Assembly: GCA_018606805.1 (NCBI GenBank)
Contig: JAGYWI010000003.1
Coordinates: forward strand, 124,001 to 188,000
Direction: 5' to 3'
DNA length: 64,000 bases
Source: Candidatus Magnetomicrobium cryptolimnococcus
GTDB taxonomy: Bacteria; Nitrospirota; Thermodesulfovibrionia; Thermodesulfovibrionales; Magnetobacteriaceae
In this document: one piece after another, positions 12,701-20,419 of the stretch
How positions within the stretch are numbered: the stretch's first letter is position 1
Layout: every line of letters starts with the position of its first letter
Made by a program: the position numbers and the translations under genes
The notes under the pieces: model-generated
Database searches by the model: none
Told to the model about the DNA's origin: nothing
What the model saw: only the letters and a program-made list of their open reading frames with translations

Positions 12701-12804
12701 CTGGCGGCACTTACAGCGCTAACACTACAAATTTGAGTAAAAACAAGCATGAGCAAACAACAAATAATAAAGCCTGCAAAGTTTTTCTTGCAAACGCTAA
12801 TCAT
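9742..12804 (-). CDS. Large exported membrane-anchored protein, unknown family
   Basis: 1020 aa. A signal sequence (about 1-33, hydrophobic FIICCLLMLVFTQICSV) is followed by about 800 extracytoplasmic residues, predicted rich in beta structure. The C-terminus (about 855-1015) holds five hydrophobic helices, including KLQLIVIFIFGIAAILFF and YIFGFIMLLPCILFFVML. It starts 17 nt after the stop of a GT-C-like membrane protein on the same strand, so the two are probably co-translated or co-transcribed. This suggests a cell-surface polysaccharide or protein-glycosylation role, but no catalytic motif is evident. I do not recognise the family. Confidence 0.8.
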   Translation of the reverse strand: MISVCKKNFAGFIICCLLMLVFTQICSVSAVSAASISEVQASDLYKVRGRVSFKNRDYRVAEQVQRLLWQPVKTDEQLFQNGWFIQGQNWIWPSSEDEPTTLSVPIGIEENAIITPWGLKAGGFDEILIEYTELFENSHCDVDLELNTSKFHSGDGVNFYTGKKIKLVPALALDIHTLSWQEKDNVYRLSRKLGLPSKNALYYTQDGDNVVLQRRFDVPLNHYDAIDIVFASGTFIKEISLRLKIHGNFKTQEKIIPWSAPNIQADIIDKDNVRIVRFWLFDLLNEYSKNKEQLILDEIIMHLPGQLPYILNVRPLNEIRFQRVGEIAEKRLKKDGGIIKKEIEYLAGDRRVMRANLDRINAEELMLNGLTLKVSPSDKKQICGIELKSVQLVRGLDDKAPEFYKSTNKAVMDLAGAFYLAGYTKRPWPTTMDGFLSFAFDKPSGLYTDMLILNKMVYSDDFLEYEGEVEITPDYFGLKLEGNLRYLTLVYPARVDIVPDVDYKFWFGIYESTNAISNVELVLNYDTAVDVPEVKPLMFTIKPNTPITIGKLPRGRAQMTLKVNFIKKPPYTLLLKEGFLYHMEEKPVENIFADSHSMSRQWFSLYPNCSEMERYEHTRCDKNSVQLIASKELSEGLDAQRVITIKAAVDKPIETIQWLSFSYVAPWQLTTSKPHWLTLEFEGDTGIVTKVLELPLANTEVNIHVPSAIGDNWQKMGNIKNIIFKINGLYVAKPKGLPFNIVIKNLAMSLSGRQHLATSLTVNPIVSISGKAAFLPLLSKQEISALMDGGVWVDLGEVKSPSGLPHVNVWENPLVKVEDLVIEKTMEDTKPPVLKANSAIDMPTTAIKTKSKSHKLQLIVIFIFGIAAILFFKVRRLQPFITVIVDFIRRIDRFLVKRMSWLAVLGFTAFGLGFYVIGLTASTGRADNYGFTVGSIAFFMAIRILIITVMSFLREFVPNVTNVIYRESGNIYIFGFIMLLPCILFFVMLKLEPVAEQVAVVGFYFFIIGIGKRLFTFKNC

Positions 12805-12821
12805 AGTAAAAACATTATTTT

Positions 12822-14735
12822 TTATTGTTGCCCTTGTGATTTTTGTTGTTCTTGCAACTGCTTTTGTTGTTGAAAATACTGGATTAACTCCTCGTTTCTT
12901 CTCATAGCCGCCTGTTCAAGTTTGGTAGCGGTTTCATATTTACCGCTATATAGTGATGATACATTTTGCTTAAATATCTCAACAATTTGCATAGAAAACT
13001 GTGGACCAAAAAATGCGTTATATATTTGAAACAGGTCTACTAAGATAGAAGGGTCTGTAACATCATTGAATCTCTGCGTGGATATATCAATTTGCTTTAA
13101 GTTAAGTTTCTGTAACTCAGATACATGTACAAAAACGGCAGCAATCTTATCAAAGTAAACTAAGCGCCACTGCGGATGATTAGCAAATAGCATAATATAT
13201 GGCATTGTTTTCATGTGTATAACGGCAGTTTTAAAGGGATATTTTTGCTGCAGTTGATTTAAACTGTCAATAGACATATTTTTATTAAAATTAACAATCG
13301 CCGGCCATATTTCATCAACATATGGAGCATAGCGCGGGTCTATAAATACCTTATAATCCGGATAAAGTGCCCACATAATATAAGCCCCTATTAAATAATC
13401 ATTAAAAACAGGAGTTGGCAGCTTATTTTCCTTCATAAATTCCATTTCCTTTATAGGTACGCTATAGGCTGTGCCGCTACCAAACCACTCACGGTGATTC
13501 AAAAAAACAAGACTCTGATAGGAAACAAGCACTGACCAATAAAGGAATATGGCAAAACTAACAGTAGCAACTTTTCTCTTTAAGTGTGAGACATCTGCTC
13601 TTTGGATTATGTATATTAAAGACAGATAGCACAATATAGGGAAAAAGAAACTGGCTCTTGCTATTCTCATACTTATCATAAAAAAAGCCGCATTAGCAAA
13701 AAGGATCGCCATATCTACTTCCCGCTTTTTACGGGCACAATAAATAAATACCACTACAAATATAGCTGCCATAACAAGAATGGTACGAGCACCGTTTACA
13801 AAACGAAACATATTGCTACCAAACACATGGTCCCACAGACTAAAATATGCCAAAACCCCGGAGGCAGAATTAAGAATGTTTTCCGTTATTAGATTATTAA
13901 AAATTGTAATGTGATAGTCAAACCCGTAGGGATTAAACAGCGTTGCCAGATAAGATAGAAAAATGCTAATAGCAAAGTGAACCAGTAGAGTTTTAGAAAG
14001 CCCCTTTTTTGCAAAGAAAAAATTAACCAATTCACCACCAAAAACGGCACATAGAAAAAAGAAGCCAAAAATAAAAGCCCCATGCGTATTAACCCATGCT
14101 AAAAACAGGACAGGGTATATGTAAAAAATGTTTTTGTTTTTATATTTAACATATAGATAGATAAAAACAGCAACGGCAAAATACGTAAAGGTAAACATCT
14201 CAGGCTTAATGTATAACGCTTCAAGGTTTGATGCTATTGCCACTAATAGCAATAACATTAAGTTCGTAATATCGTGTTTATCAGAAACAATTTTCGAATA
14301 AGCATAAAAAACAATAAACACACTTAAAAAGACAAGCCACTGAAGGATATGGAGGGTAAATGTGCCACCTATTTTATAAGTTAAATATAAAAGAGAACTG
14401 CCTATCCAAGTAACATATATCCAGTTCTTTTCAATAGGGGTCCATGAAAAAACCGTATGGTCTATCTTCCACGTAAAATTATTTACATAATGCTCACCGT
14501 ACTTTAAATGAAACCATACATCATAATCTTGCTGCAAGGCTTCCGGATAATATAGAAAAAATGAAATAACTAACACTAAAACACTGCACAAAAAAACAAT
14601 CTTACTGTTTGATAAAGTAAATATATCACTAAGTATGTCTGGTGCCTTCGAATTATTTATCTTAGCACCATTGCTGTCGTTAACATCATTCGTACCTCTT
14701 ACTGCTTTACTTTTACTATATTTTTTCTTTTCCAT
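12822..14735 (-). CDS. Polytopic membrane protein, GT-C glycosyltransferase-like
   Basis: About 637 aa with roughly eleven to thirteen hydrophobic helices between residues 45 and 400. After the first helix comes an extracytoplasmic loop with DYDVWFHLKYGEHY, the sort of acidic first-loop motif seen in GT-C enzymes that use lipid-linked sugars. The C-terminal ~230 residues are soluble and end in a Gln-rich tail (QQQKQLQEQQKSQGQQ). A GTG at 14741 is in frame, but the ATG at 14735 has a better-placed CAGGTG. The downstream partner is the 1020-aa exported protein. Glycosyltransferase function is inferred from topology only. Confidence 0.65.
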   Translation of the reverse strand: MEKKKYSKSKAVRGTNDVNDSNGAKINNSKAPDILSDIFTLSNSKIVFLCSVLVLVISFFLYYPEALQQDYDVWFHLKYGEHYVNNFTWKIDHTVFSWTPIEKNWIYVTWIGSSLLYLTYKIGGTFTLHILQWLVFLSVFIVFYAYSKIVSDKHDITNLMLLLLVAIASNLEALYIKPEMFTFTYFAVAVFIYLYVKYKNKNIFYIYPVLFLAWVNTHGAFIFGFFFLCAVFGGELVNFFFAKKGLSKTLLVHFAISIFLSYLATLFNPYGFDYHITIFNNLITENILNSASGVLAYFSLWDHVFGSNMFRFVNGARTILVMAAIFVVVFIYCARKKREVDMAILFANAAFFMISMRIARASFFFPILCYLSLIYIIQRADVSHLKRKVATVSFAIFLYWSVLVSYQSLVFLNHREWFGSGTAYSVPIKEMEFMKENKLPTPVFNDYLIGAYIMWALYPDYKVFIDPRYAPYVDEIWPAIVNFNKNMSIDSLNQLQQKYPFKTAVIHMKTMPYIMLFANHPQWRLVYFDKIAAVFVHVSELQKLNLKQIDISTQRFNDVTDPSILVDLFQIYNAFFGPQFSMQIVEIFKQNVSSLYSGKYETATKLEQAAMRRNEELIQYFQQQKQLQEQQKSQGQQ

Positions 14736-15038
14736 AAGCACCTGTCTAGTTATTTATATGTATAGTATATTATCAAAAGGTATGTTTTTTTGTAAAACTC
14801 TTTTTTTTTGTTTTCATAAGGAAAGAAAAAAGCGGGGGACAACGGCAGAAGAAAAAAGATAGGAAAGTGGGGGGTGGGGATACGGTAAGATAAGATAGAT
14901 AAGATACGGTGGACCTAACATATGGCAGGCCAAAAGTTTTAGGAAGTGCGTAGGCGCACTCCCGTAAGGGGGTGCGGGGGGACAACCCTTTTTCTCGAAA
15001 AGGGTTTTCCCCCACGCCTCATTTTTTTCTTTTTTTTC
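14736..15038. other. Intergenic region with repeat element (copy 2)
   Basis: Divergent intergenic region. The first part (14830-14920) is a purine-rich, low-complexity stretch with GATAAGATA repeats. The modular repeat element described separately follows, and then the promoter of the HTH-EIIA gene. No gene seen; apparent reading frames here are artefacts of the repeat. Confidence 0.6.
14925..15038 (+). repeat. Modular intergenic hairpin element (copy 2)
   Basis: Full-length arrangement: a head GGCAGGCCAAAAGTTTTAGG; the hairpin GTGCG-TAGG-CGCAC (14946-14959); CTCCCGTAAGG; a long hairpin of GGGGGACAACCCTTTT against AAAAGGGTTTTCCCCC (about 14976-15013); CACGCC; and a pyrimidine tail (TTTTTTTCTTTTTTTTCTT). 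The tail runs into the TTGACA of the next promoter. Confidence 0.85.
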
Positions 15039-15068
15039 TTGACAAAGAAATTTAAAACAATATACACT
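15039..15068 (+). promoter_or_regulatory. Promoter of the hydrogenase-related operon
   Basis: TTGACA at 15039-15044, an 18-nt spacer, then TACACT at 15063-15068. It lies about 30 nt before the ATG at 15099 and directly abuts the T-rich tail of repeat copy 2. Confidence 0.6.
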
Positions 15069-15098
15069 GTAGGACAAATTAGGACATGTAGGGACAAT

Positions 15099-15782
15099 AT
15101 GAATTTAACTGTAAAAGATATGGCTGAGTTTTTAAATGTATCTGAAAAGACGATATATCGCATGATACAAAATGAGACTATTCCTTGTTTTAAGGCAGGT
15201 GGGCAGTGGCGCTTTGATAAAAACGAAATTACCTCGTGGATAGAGGATACGAGGGCTTTTTCGAAAAAGGTATCCATAGATGAGCCATCGCTTGAGGATG
15301 AGGAGATTATTTCTGTAGGGGAGTTTATACAAAGGGGTGGGGTTCATTATGATATAGCTGTTGACACTAAAAAGGCGGTTATTTTGTCGTGCCTTGAGCG
15401 TATCAAGGAGCGTATACCTGTGTTGGATACGCAAAAGCTGTTAGCCCTTATAATGGAGAGGGAGGCTTTGTGTTCTACTGCTGTTGGTCATGGCATAGCC
15501 TTACCGCATCCGAAATCTTTTAAAACGTTTACTGATATTTCTTATGTTGCGCTTTGTCATTTGGAAAGGCCAATGCCGTTTGGGGCTTTAGACAAAGAAG
15601 ATGTAAACACGTTATTTTTTATTTTTCCTCGCAGTGAAAGGCGGTTTTTAAGGATACAGGCTATGTTATTGAGACTTTTGAAAGACGATGAGGTTTTGCA
15701 TAATGTAAAGCAGCTATCTCATCCGGATACACTTTGTAAGATATTATTTAAAAAGGAGGCTGAGATATTTAACAAGTGTTAA
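15099..15782 (+). CDS. HTH (excisionase-type) fused to PTS EIIA domain
   Basis: 227 aa. Residues 1-50 (MNLTVKDMAEFLNVSEKTIY, then QWRFDKNEI) are a helix-turn-helix of the excisionase/HTH_17 class. Residues about 80-225 are a PtsN-like PTS EIIA domain with the phosphorylatable histidine in GHGIALPHPK. A longer frame starts at 14946, but its first 51 codons are translated repeat element, so I take the ATG at 15099. The stop overlaps the hyfB-like start by 7 nt. It is probably a phosphorylation-responsive regulator of the downstream membrane complex; this is inference from position. No EI or HPr gene is in the window. Confidence 0.85.
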   Translation: MNLTVKDMAEFLNVSEKTIYRMIQNETIPCFKAGGQWRFDKNEITSWIEDTRAFSKKVSIDEPSLEDEEIISVGEFIQRGGVHYDIAVDTKKAVILSCLERIKERIPVLDTQKLLALIMEREALCSTAVGHGIALPHPKSFKTFTDISYVALCHLERPMPFGALDKEDVNTLFFIFPRSERRFLRIQAMLLRLLKDDEVLHNVKQLSHPDTLCKILFKKEAEIFNKC

Positions 15783-17830
15783 TGATATTATCTCCGATTA
15801 ATTTAGCTATTTTTTCCATAGTATTGTTATTCGTACCGGTGTTGTTGTGTGCATTAATTAGACAAAATCCGTTGGTTTTGAGGGTTATGGCGTTTTCTTT
15901 AGCGGCGTTTGCATCGTTTTTAAGCTTTATAGCTGGTTTATGGACGCTAAGTAGTGGGGTTACAAATCAGCTAATATTGCCAATAGGGTTACCTGCGCTG
16001 CCTTTTCATCTGAGGCTTGACCCGCTTGCAGGGTTTTTTCTTATGGTTGTGGGTTTACTTGCCTTTTTTGTATCAATATACTCGATAGGCTACGTACAGG
16101 GGTTGGGCACTAAAAGGCCTATATCGCGCCTAATTGTATTTTATAACCTATTTATAGTTGGTATGTTGTGCGTAATCCTTGCAGATGATGCCTTATCGTT
16201 TCTGATTGCTTGGGAGTTCATGGCAGGGGCTTCTTATTTTTTGGTATTATTTGAAGATGAGCACGTGGAAAATCGTCGTGCTGCCTTTCTATATTTGGTA
16301 ATAGCACATATTGGGGCTATGGCAATACTGCTGGCATTTGGAGTAATGGCGGGGGTTGCTACTGGTTTTGGCAATTTCGATGGTTACACCTTTGATTCAA
16401 TGAGGCAGGCTACTTTTTCCCCGCAATGGGCAACAGTCGCCTTTGTGCTTGCTTTTTTTGGTTTTGCTGCCAAGGCAGGGGTTATACCGCTACATGTTTG
16501 GTTACCGGAGGCTCACCCGGTGGCTCCATCAAACGTATCTGCTCTTATGAGTGGCGTTATGTTAAAAACTGCCATATATGGTATTGTACGGGTTACCTTT
16601 GACCTTTTGGGGAGTTTTCCGTGGTGGTGGGGGGCTCTTGTGCTTGTGCTTGGGTTGATTTCCGCCGTTATGGGTGTCCTTTATGCCTTAATGCAGCATG
16701 ATTTAAAAAAGCTCTTGGCATATCATTCGGTTGAAAATATCGGCATCATCTTGATAGGCATAGGTCTTGCCATGATATTTACCTCTTTTAAGTTTACAAC
16801 AATGGCAGCCCTTGCGCTCATTGCAGGGCTATATCATACGCTAAATCACGCTATGTTTAAGGGGTTACTGTTTATGGGTGCAGGTGCTGTCGTGCATGCC
16901 ACACATGAACGGAATATGGATGAAATGGGCGGATTAATACACCACATGCCGTGGACGGCGGTGTTTTTTCTTGTTGGGTGTATATCTATTTCAGCTTTAC
17001 CGCCTTTTAACGGATTTGTCTCCGAGTGGCTTACATTTCAGGCTTTTTTGCTGTCACCGTCTTTGCCCGCTCCGCTTATGAAATTAATAATACCATTAGG
17101 GGCCGCTCTTTTGGCGTTAACTGGGGCTTTGGCTGCTGCTTGTTTTGTTAAGGTGTTTGGTGTAACTTTTCTAGGACATTGGCGCGGGCATAACCGTCCG
17201 CATATTTATGAAACCTGTTGGCCTATGCGTATTGGTATGATGTTAGCGGCAATGAGCTGTCTTTTGCTTGGCATTGTCCCGACTTTTTTAGTAAACCTAC
17301 TTGACGGTATTGCGGAAACTATGGTTGGCTCTAAGCTAAATGTTGCTGCCTCTGGTACTTATAACTGGATGTGGCTTACACCAATGCAGCCTGAAAGGGC
17401 GTCTTATTCCGGCTTTATTGTCTTAATCGGTATTATCATAACAATTAGCATAGCCTATCTATTGTTTCATTTGAAATCCGGTAAAATCCAAAGAGGGGAT
17501 ATTTGGGATTGTGGTTTTGAAAAACTCAATCATAATATGCAATATAATGCAATATCCTTTTCTATGCCAATACGACGGATATTTGGTTTTTATTTCAATA
17601 TAAGGGAACGGGTAAGATTGATGCCACAGCTTACATCGCCGGCATTTCCACTAAAACTCTACTATAATCTACGAGTGAGAGACCGTTTTTGGGGTTGGAT
17701 TTATAAACCAATAATAGAAGCCGCCTTTGGGATTTCACGCCAAATGGGTAAACTACAGCAAGGGCAAATACATTTGTATTTAATATATTCCTTTGTAACT
17801 ATAATAGTATTGCTGGCGGTTGTTTTATGA
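15776..17830 (+). CDS. hyfB: HyfB-like proton-translocating membrane subunit
   Basis: 684 aa, antiporter-type subunit (NuoL/HyfB family) with about 15 helices. Typical signatures are EFMAGASYFLVLFE, KAGVIPLHVWLPEAHPVAPS and HALFKGLLF-like HAMFKGLLFMGAG, with conserved lysines and glutamates in broken helices that would carry protons or Na+. The C-terminal region after about 560 is a soluble-membrane extension as in HyfB. It belongs to an operon with overlapping genes (overlaps 7 nt with EIIA and 4 nt with hyfC). Because the catalytic subunit lacks NiFe ligands, the complex is better called hydrogenase-related than hydrogenase-4. Confidence 0.92.
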   Translation: MLMILSPINLAIFSIVLLFVPVLLCALIRQNPLVLRVMAFSLAAFASFLSFIAGLWTLSSGVTNQLILPIGLPALPFHLRLDPLAGFFLMVVGLLAFFVSIYSIGYVQGLGTKRPISRLIVFYNLFIVGMLCVILADDALSFLIAWEFMAGASYFLVLFEDEHVENRRAAFLYLVIAHIGAMAILLAFGVMAGVATGFGNFDGYTFDSMRQATFSPQWATVAFVLAFFGFAAKAGVIPLHVWLPEAHPVAPSNVSALMSGVMLKTAIYGIVRVTFDLLGSFPWWWGALVLVLGLISAVMGVLYALMQHDLKKLLAYHSVENIGIILIGIGLAMIFTSFKFTTMAALALIAGLYHTLNHAMFKGLLFMGAGAVVHATHERNMDEMGGLIHHMPWTAVFFLVGCISISALPPFNGFVSEWLTFQAFLLSPSLPAPLMKLIIPLGAALLALTGALAAACFVKVFGVTFLGHWRGHNRPHIYETCWPMRIGMMLAAMSCLLLGIVPTFLVNLLDGIAETMVGSKLNVAASGTYNWMWLTPMQPERASYSGFIVLIGIIITISIAYLLFHLKSGKIQRGDIWDCGFEKLNHNMQYNAISFSMPIRRIFGFYFNIRERVRLMPQLTSPAFPLKLYYNLRVRDRFWGWIYKPIIEAAFGISRQMGKLQQGQIHLYLIYSFVTIIVLLAVVL

Positions 17831-18774
17831 AAGAGCTAAATCCAATCTTTATTACCGTATTACAAGTGGTGATAGTGCTTGCAATAGCGCCTGTTTTTAT
17901 AGGGTGGCTTAATATGCTGAAGTGTTGGTCTCAAGGTAGGTCATCGGCAGGCTTATTGCAGCCTTATAGGGATATTGCCAAATTATTTGTTAAAGATATA
18001 GTCTTGGCTAAAAACGCCTCGTGGATATTTCGCTTTACACCGTACTTAGTCTTTAGCGTGCCTGTTGTTGCTAGTGTAATAATCCCGATAATCTCAACAA
18101 ATCTTTTGTTATCACCAACAGCAGATATTATCGTGCTCATAGCACTTTTTGCAACGGCTCGGTTTTTTACGGCACTGGCCGGTATGGACATAGGAACGGC
18201 CTTTGGTGGTATGGGTGCAAGCCGGGAGATGATGATAGCTTCTTTGACAGAGCCGGCTATCCTTATGGCTATATTTACCGTATCCCTTGCTGGTAAGTCT
18301 ACGTCTCTTGCCCACATTGCCCAAGTGTTTGCAAGTAGCGTGCCCATAATGAGACCTTCTTTAGTGTTTGCAGCCATAGCGTTTGCCGTCGTTATCCTTG
18401 TTGAAGGCGGTAGGATTCCTGTAGATAATCCATCAACCCACCTGGAACTTACAATGGTGCATGAGGCTATGATTTTGGAATATTCAGGTAGGCATCTGGC
18501 ACTTATCGAATGGGGTAGTATGATGAGGGTGTTTCTGTTTGTAACGCTTGGAGTGGCTTGCTTTGTACCATGGGGCATTGCTAAAACAGGTAACATTACG
18601 GAAATAGCCCTGTCCTTCTTTTTCATGATTATAAAAGTAGGTATCATAGGTGCTGGTATCGTCTTTGTAGAAACAGGTATTGCCAAGATGAGGCTTTTTC
18701 GCTTAACAGAATTTTTAGGCGGGGCTTTCTTGATGGCAACCCTTGGAATGTTATCGTTTTTTATCTTGGAGTAA
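17827..18774 (+). CDS. hyfC: HyfC-like (NuoH family) membrane subunit
   Basis: 315 aa, about eight helices. It belongs to the family linking the peripheral redox arm to the membrane arm in complex I and group-4 hydrogenases. Signatures include AGLLQPYRDIAKLFVKD near the N-terminus and VEGGRIPVDNPSTHLELTMVHEAM in the conserved cytoplasmic loop; the latter's glutamates are the typical acidic residues of this subunit. It overlaps hyfB by 4 nt (ATGA). Confidence 0.93.
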   Translation: MKELNPIFITVLQVVIVLAIAPVFIGWLNMLKCWSQGRSSAGLLQPYRDIAKLFVKDIVLAKNASWIFRFTPYLVFSVPVVASVIIPIISTNLLLSPTADIIVLIALFATARFFTALAGMDIGTAFGGMGASREMMIASLTEPAILMAIFTVSLAGKSTSLAHIAQVFASSVPIMRPSLVFAAIAFAVVILVEGGRIPVDNPSTHLELTMVHEAMILEYSGRHLALIEWGSMMRVFLFVTLGVACFVPWGIAKTGNITEIALSFFFMIIKVGIIGAGIVFVETGIAKMRLFRLTEFLGGAFLMATLGMLSFFILE

Positions 18775-18775
18775 C

Positions 18776-19441
18776 ATGAGCTTAAAAATCTTAGAACAAG
18801 TAAACAGTTTTTTAGCAGCCCTTGTGCTACTTACAGCATTTGCTATGCTGGCACAAAGACGTATAAATGCACTTATACACGTTTTTATGTGGCAAGGTCT
18901 TTTTCTTTCGATAAGTACGGCTATCGTTGGCTTTATTGCCAATAAACACCACCTATACCTATCTTCAGTACTAACATTGTCTTTGAAAGTAATTGTACTG
19001 CCCTACATTTTACACGTCTTGATAGTGCGCCTCAAAATACGCAAAGAAGTTGAAACAATAGTGAATATCCCCATGACGATGCTGCTTGGTATAGGATTGG
19101 TCATTTTTTCCTATCACCTGACACGCCCCATTATGGAGCTATCTACGTTTATAACCCGCTCAACCCTCTCAGTAGCACTTGCCACCGTTATGATAGGACT
19201 CCTTATGATGATTACTAGAAAAAAAGCCATTACCCAAGTGATAGGTTTCCTCGCTATGGAAAATGGACTGTTTTTAGCCGCTACAAGTGCTACCTATGGT
19301 ATGCCCTTTGTCGTTGAATTAGGTGTTGCTCTTGATGTGTTAATAGCAGCGTTTATTTTTGGTATATTCCTGTTTCATATAAATACAACTTTTGATAGTC
19401 TTGATGTGAACCAGATGGCAAGATTAAAAGAAGATATTTGA
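18776..19441 (+). CDS. hyfE: HyfE-like membrane subunit
   Basis: 221 aa, about seven hydrophobic helices (for example VLLTAFAMLAQRRINALIHV and VALATVMIGLLMMITRKKA). It matches the HyfE family, a fusion of MnhC/NuoK-like helices. I take the ATG at 18776, which has GGAG four nt upstream and directly follows the hyfC stop; a TTG 33 nt earlier in frame overlaps hyfC and is less likely. The gene is followed by a repeat element and a toxin-antitoxin pair before hyfF resumes. Confidence 0.9.
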   Translation: MSLKILEQVNSFLAALVLLTAFAMLAQRRINALIHVFMWQGLFLSISTAIVGFIANKHHLYLSSVLTLSLKVIVLPYILHVLIVRLKIRKEVETIVNIPMTMLLGIGLVIFSYHLTRPIMELSTFITRSTLSVALATVMIGLLMMITRKKAITQVIGFLAMENGLFLAATSATYGMPFVVELGVALDVLIAAFIFGIFLFHINTTFDSLDVNQMARLKEDI

Positions 19442-19626
19442 TAAAAAAGGAAAAAAGAAAAAAAAGAAAAGAAAAAAGAAAAAAAGAAAAAAAGAAAAGA
19501 AAAAAGATAGAGGCGCGGGGGAAAACCCTTTTAGACAAAAGGGTGCGTAGGCGCACTCCCAAACCCCGCACCCCTTACGGGAGTGCGCCTACGCACTTCC
19601 AAAAACTTTTGTCTTGCAGGCTAGCG
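19442..19626 (-). repeat. Modular intergenic hairpin element (copy 3), inside the operon
   Basis: Reverse orientation. A polypurine tract (19444-19508) is followed by GCGCGGGGGAAAACCCTTTT and then an 18-bp inverted pair, GTGCGTAGGCGCACTCCC (19543-19560) and GGGAGTGCGCCTACGCAC (19579-19596). It ends in AAAAACTTTTGTCTTGCAGG. It could extrude a cruciform and probably terminates transcription after hyfE. Confidence 0.85.
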
Positions 19627-19670
19627 TTTTAAATGGGATTTAAGGGGGAAAGTTCTACAAATGCTCAAAT

Positions 19671-19973
19671 ATGGAAACAATTATGGATATAGAAGACATT
19701 AAAAACATTTTATCAAAGCATAAGCATATAATCATAGAGCGATATAAGGTTAAGGAAATTGGAATATTTGGCTCTTATGTTAAAGGTATACAAACTAACA
19801 CAAGCGATATTGATATACTTGTTGATTTTAGTGAAGCTGTAAGTATGTTTGAGTTCTTAGAGCTTGAAGAGTATCTTGCCAATATGCTTGGAGTAAAGGT
19901 AGATATGGTTTCAAAAAATGCACTTAAACCTTATATAGGTAGTTATATCCTTAAAGAGGCGATTTATATATGA
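19671..19973 (+). CDS. mntA: MntA-like nucleotidyltransferase antitoxin
   Basis: 100 aa minimal nucleotidyltransferase. The pol-beta-type motif GSYVKG...SDIDILVDF (about residues 38-60) has the G-S and the D-x-D metal-binding aspartates. In the HepT/MntA family the antitoxin adenylylates a tyrosine near the toxin's HEPN active site. A second ATG at 19683 is in frame. It overlaps the HepT gene by 4 nt, the standard arrangement. Confidence 0.85.
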   Translation: METIMDIEDIKNILSKHKHIIIERYKVKEIGIFGSYVKGIQTNTSDIDILVDFSEAVSMFEFLELEEYLANMLGVKVDMVSKNALKPYIGSYILKEAIYI

Positions 19974-20332
19974 GCAAACGAGATTATAGAGATTATCTCT
20001 ATGATATGTTAAGTTCTATCACAGATATAGAAATGTTTATTGCGAATATGACATATCAAGAATTCATTAATGATAAGAAGACAATGAATGCCGTTGTAAG
20101 AAGTATTGAAATTATAGGTGAAGCATCAAAGGTTATACCAAAATCTATAAAAGATATGGAAACTTCTGTGCCATGGAATAAAATAATTGCTATGCGGAAT
20201 AAGATAACGCATGAATATTTTGGAGTAGATTTAAATATAATATGGAACACTATTAATTATGATTTGCCAGCACTAAAAAACAGTATCCAAGTATTGGTTA
20301 ATAAATATAAAAACATGTGCGGGGAAAACTAA
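19970..20332 (+). CDS. hepT: HepT-like HEPN ribonuclease toxin (DUF86)
   Basis: 120 aa, all-helical HEPN domain. The R-x4-H catalytic motif is present as RNKITH, followed by EYFGVD whose tyrosine sits where MntA modifies HepT proteins (R-x4-H-x-Y). In characterised systems HepT cleaves RNA and is blocked by MntA. The pair lies between hyfE and hyfF of one operon, bordered by repeat copy 3 upstream and a short hairpin downstream, so it looks like an insertion. Confidence 0.88.
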   Translation: MSKRDYRDYLYDMLSSITDIEMFIANMTYQEFINDKKTMNAVVRSIEIIGEASKVIPKSIKDMETSVPWNKIIAMRNKITHEYFGVDLNIIWNTINYDLPALKNSIQVLVNKYKNMCGEN

Positions 20333-20343
20333 CAGAAATATAG

Positions 20344-20385
20344 TGTTTTTGGGGTTCAAGGGTGTGAGGGCAGAACCCTCATTCT
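20344..20385. repeat. Short shared repeat with hairpin after hepT
   Basis: The sequence TTTTTGGGGTTCAAGGGTGT occurs here and again near 24002 after the last complex gene. Here it is followed by GAGGG-CAGAA-CCCTC and TTCTT, a terminator-like hairpin. The two copies bracket hyfF-hyfG-hyfI. Confidence 0.6.
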
Positions 20386-20419
20386 TCTAAATCTGTATTT
20401 TAAAGGTAGAAAATATATT

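Noticed and set aside
14946-15098. Longer start for the HTH-EIIA gene giving an RRRTP-containing N-terminus
   Set aside because: The extra 51 codons are translated repeat element and include the promoter; the HTH begins normally at ATG 15099.
17964-18686. 240-aa minus-strand frame opposite hyfC
   Set aside because: Lies entirely within a well-supported NuoH-family gene; no ribosome site or family motif.
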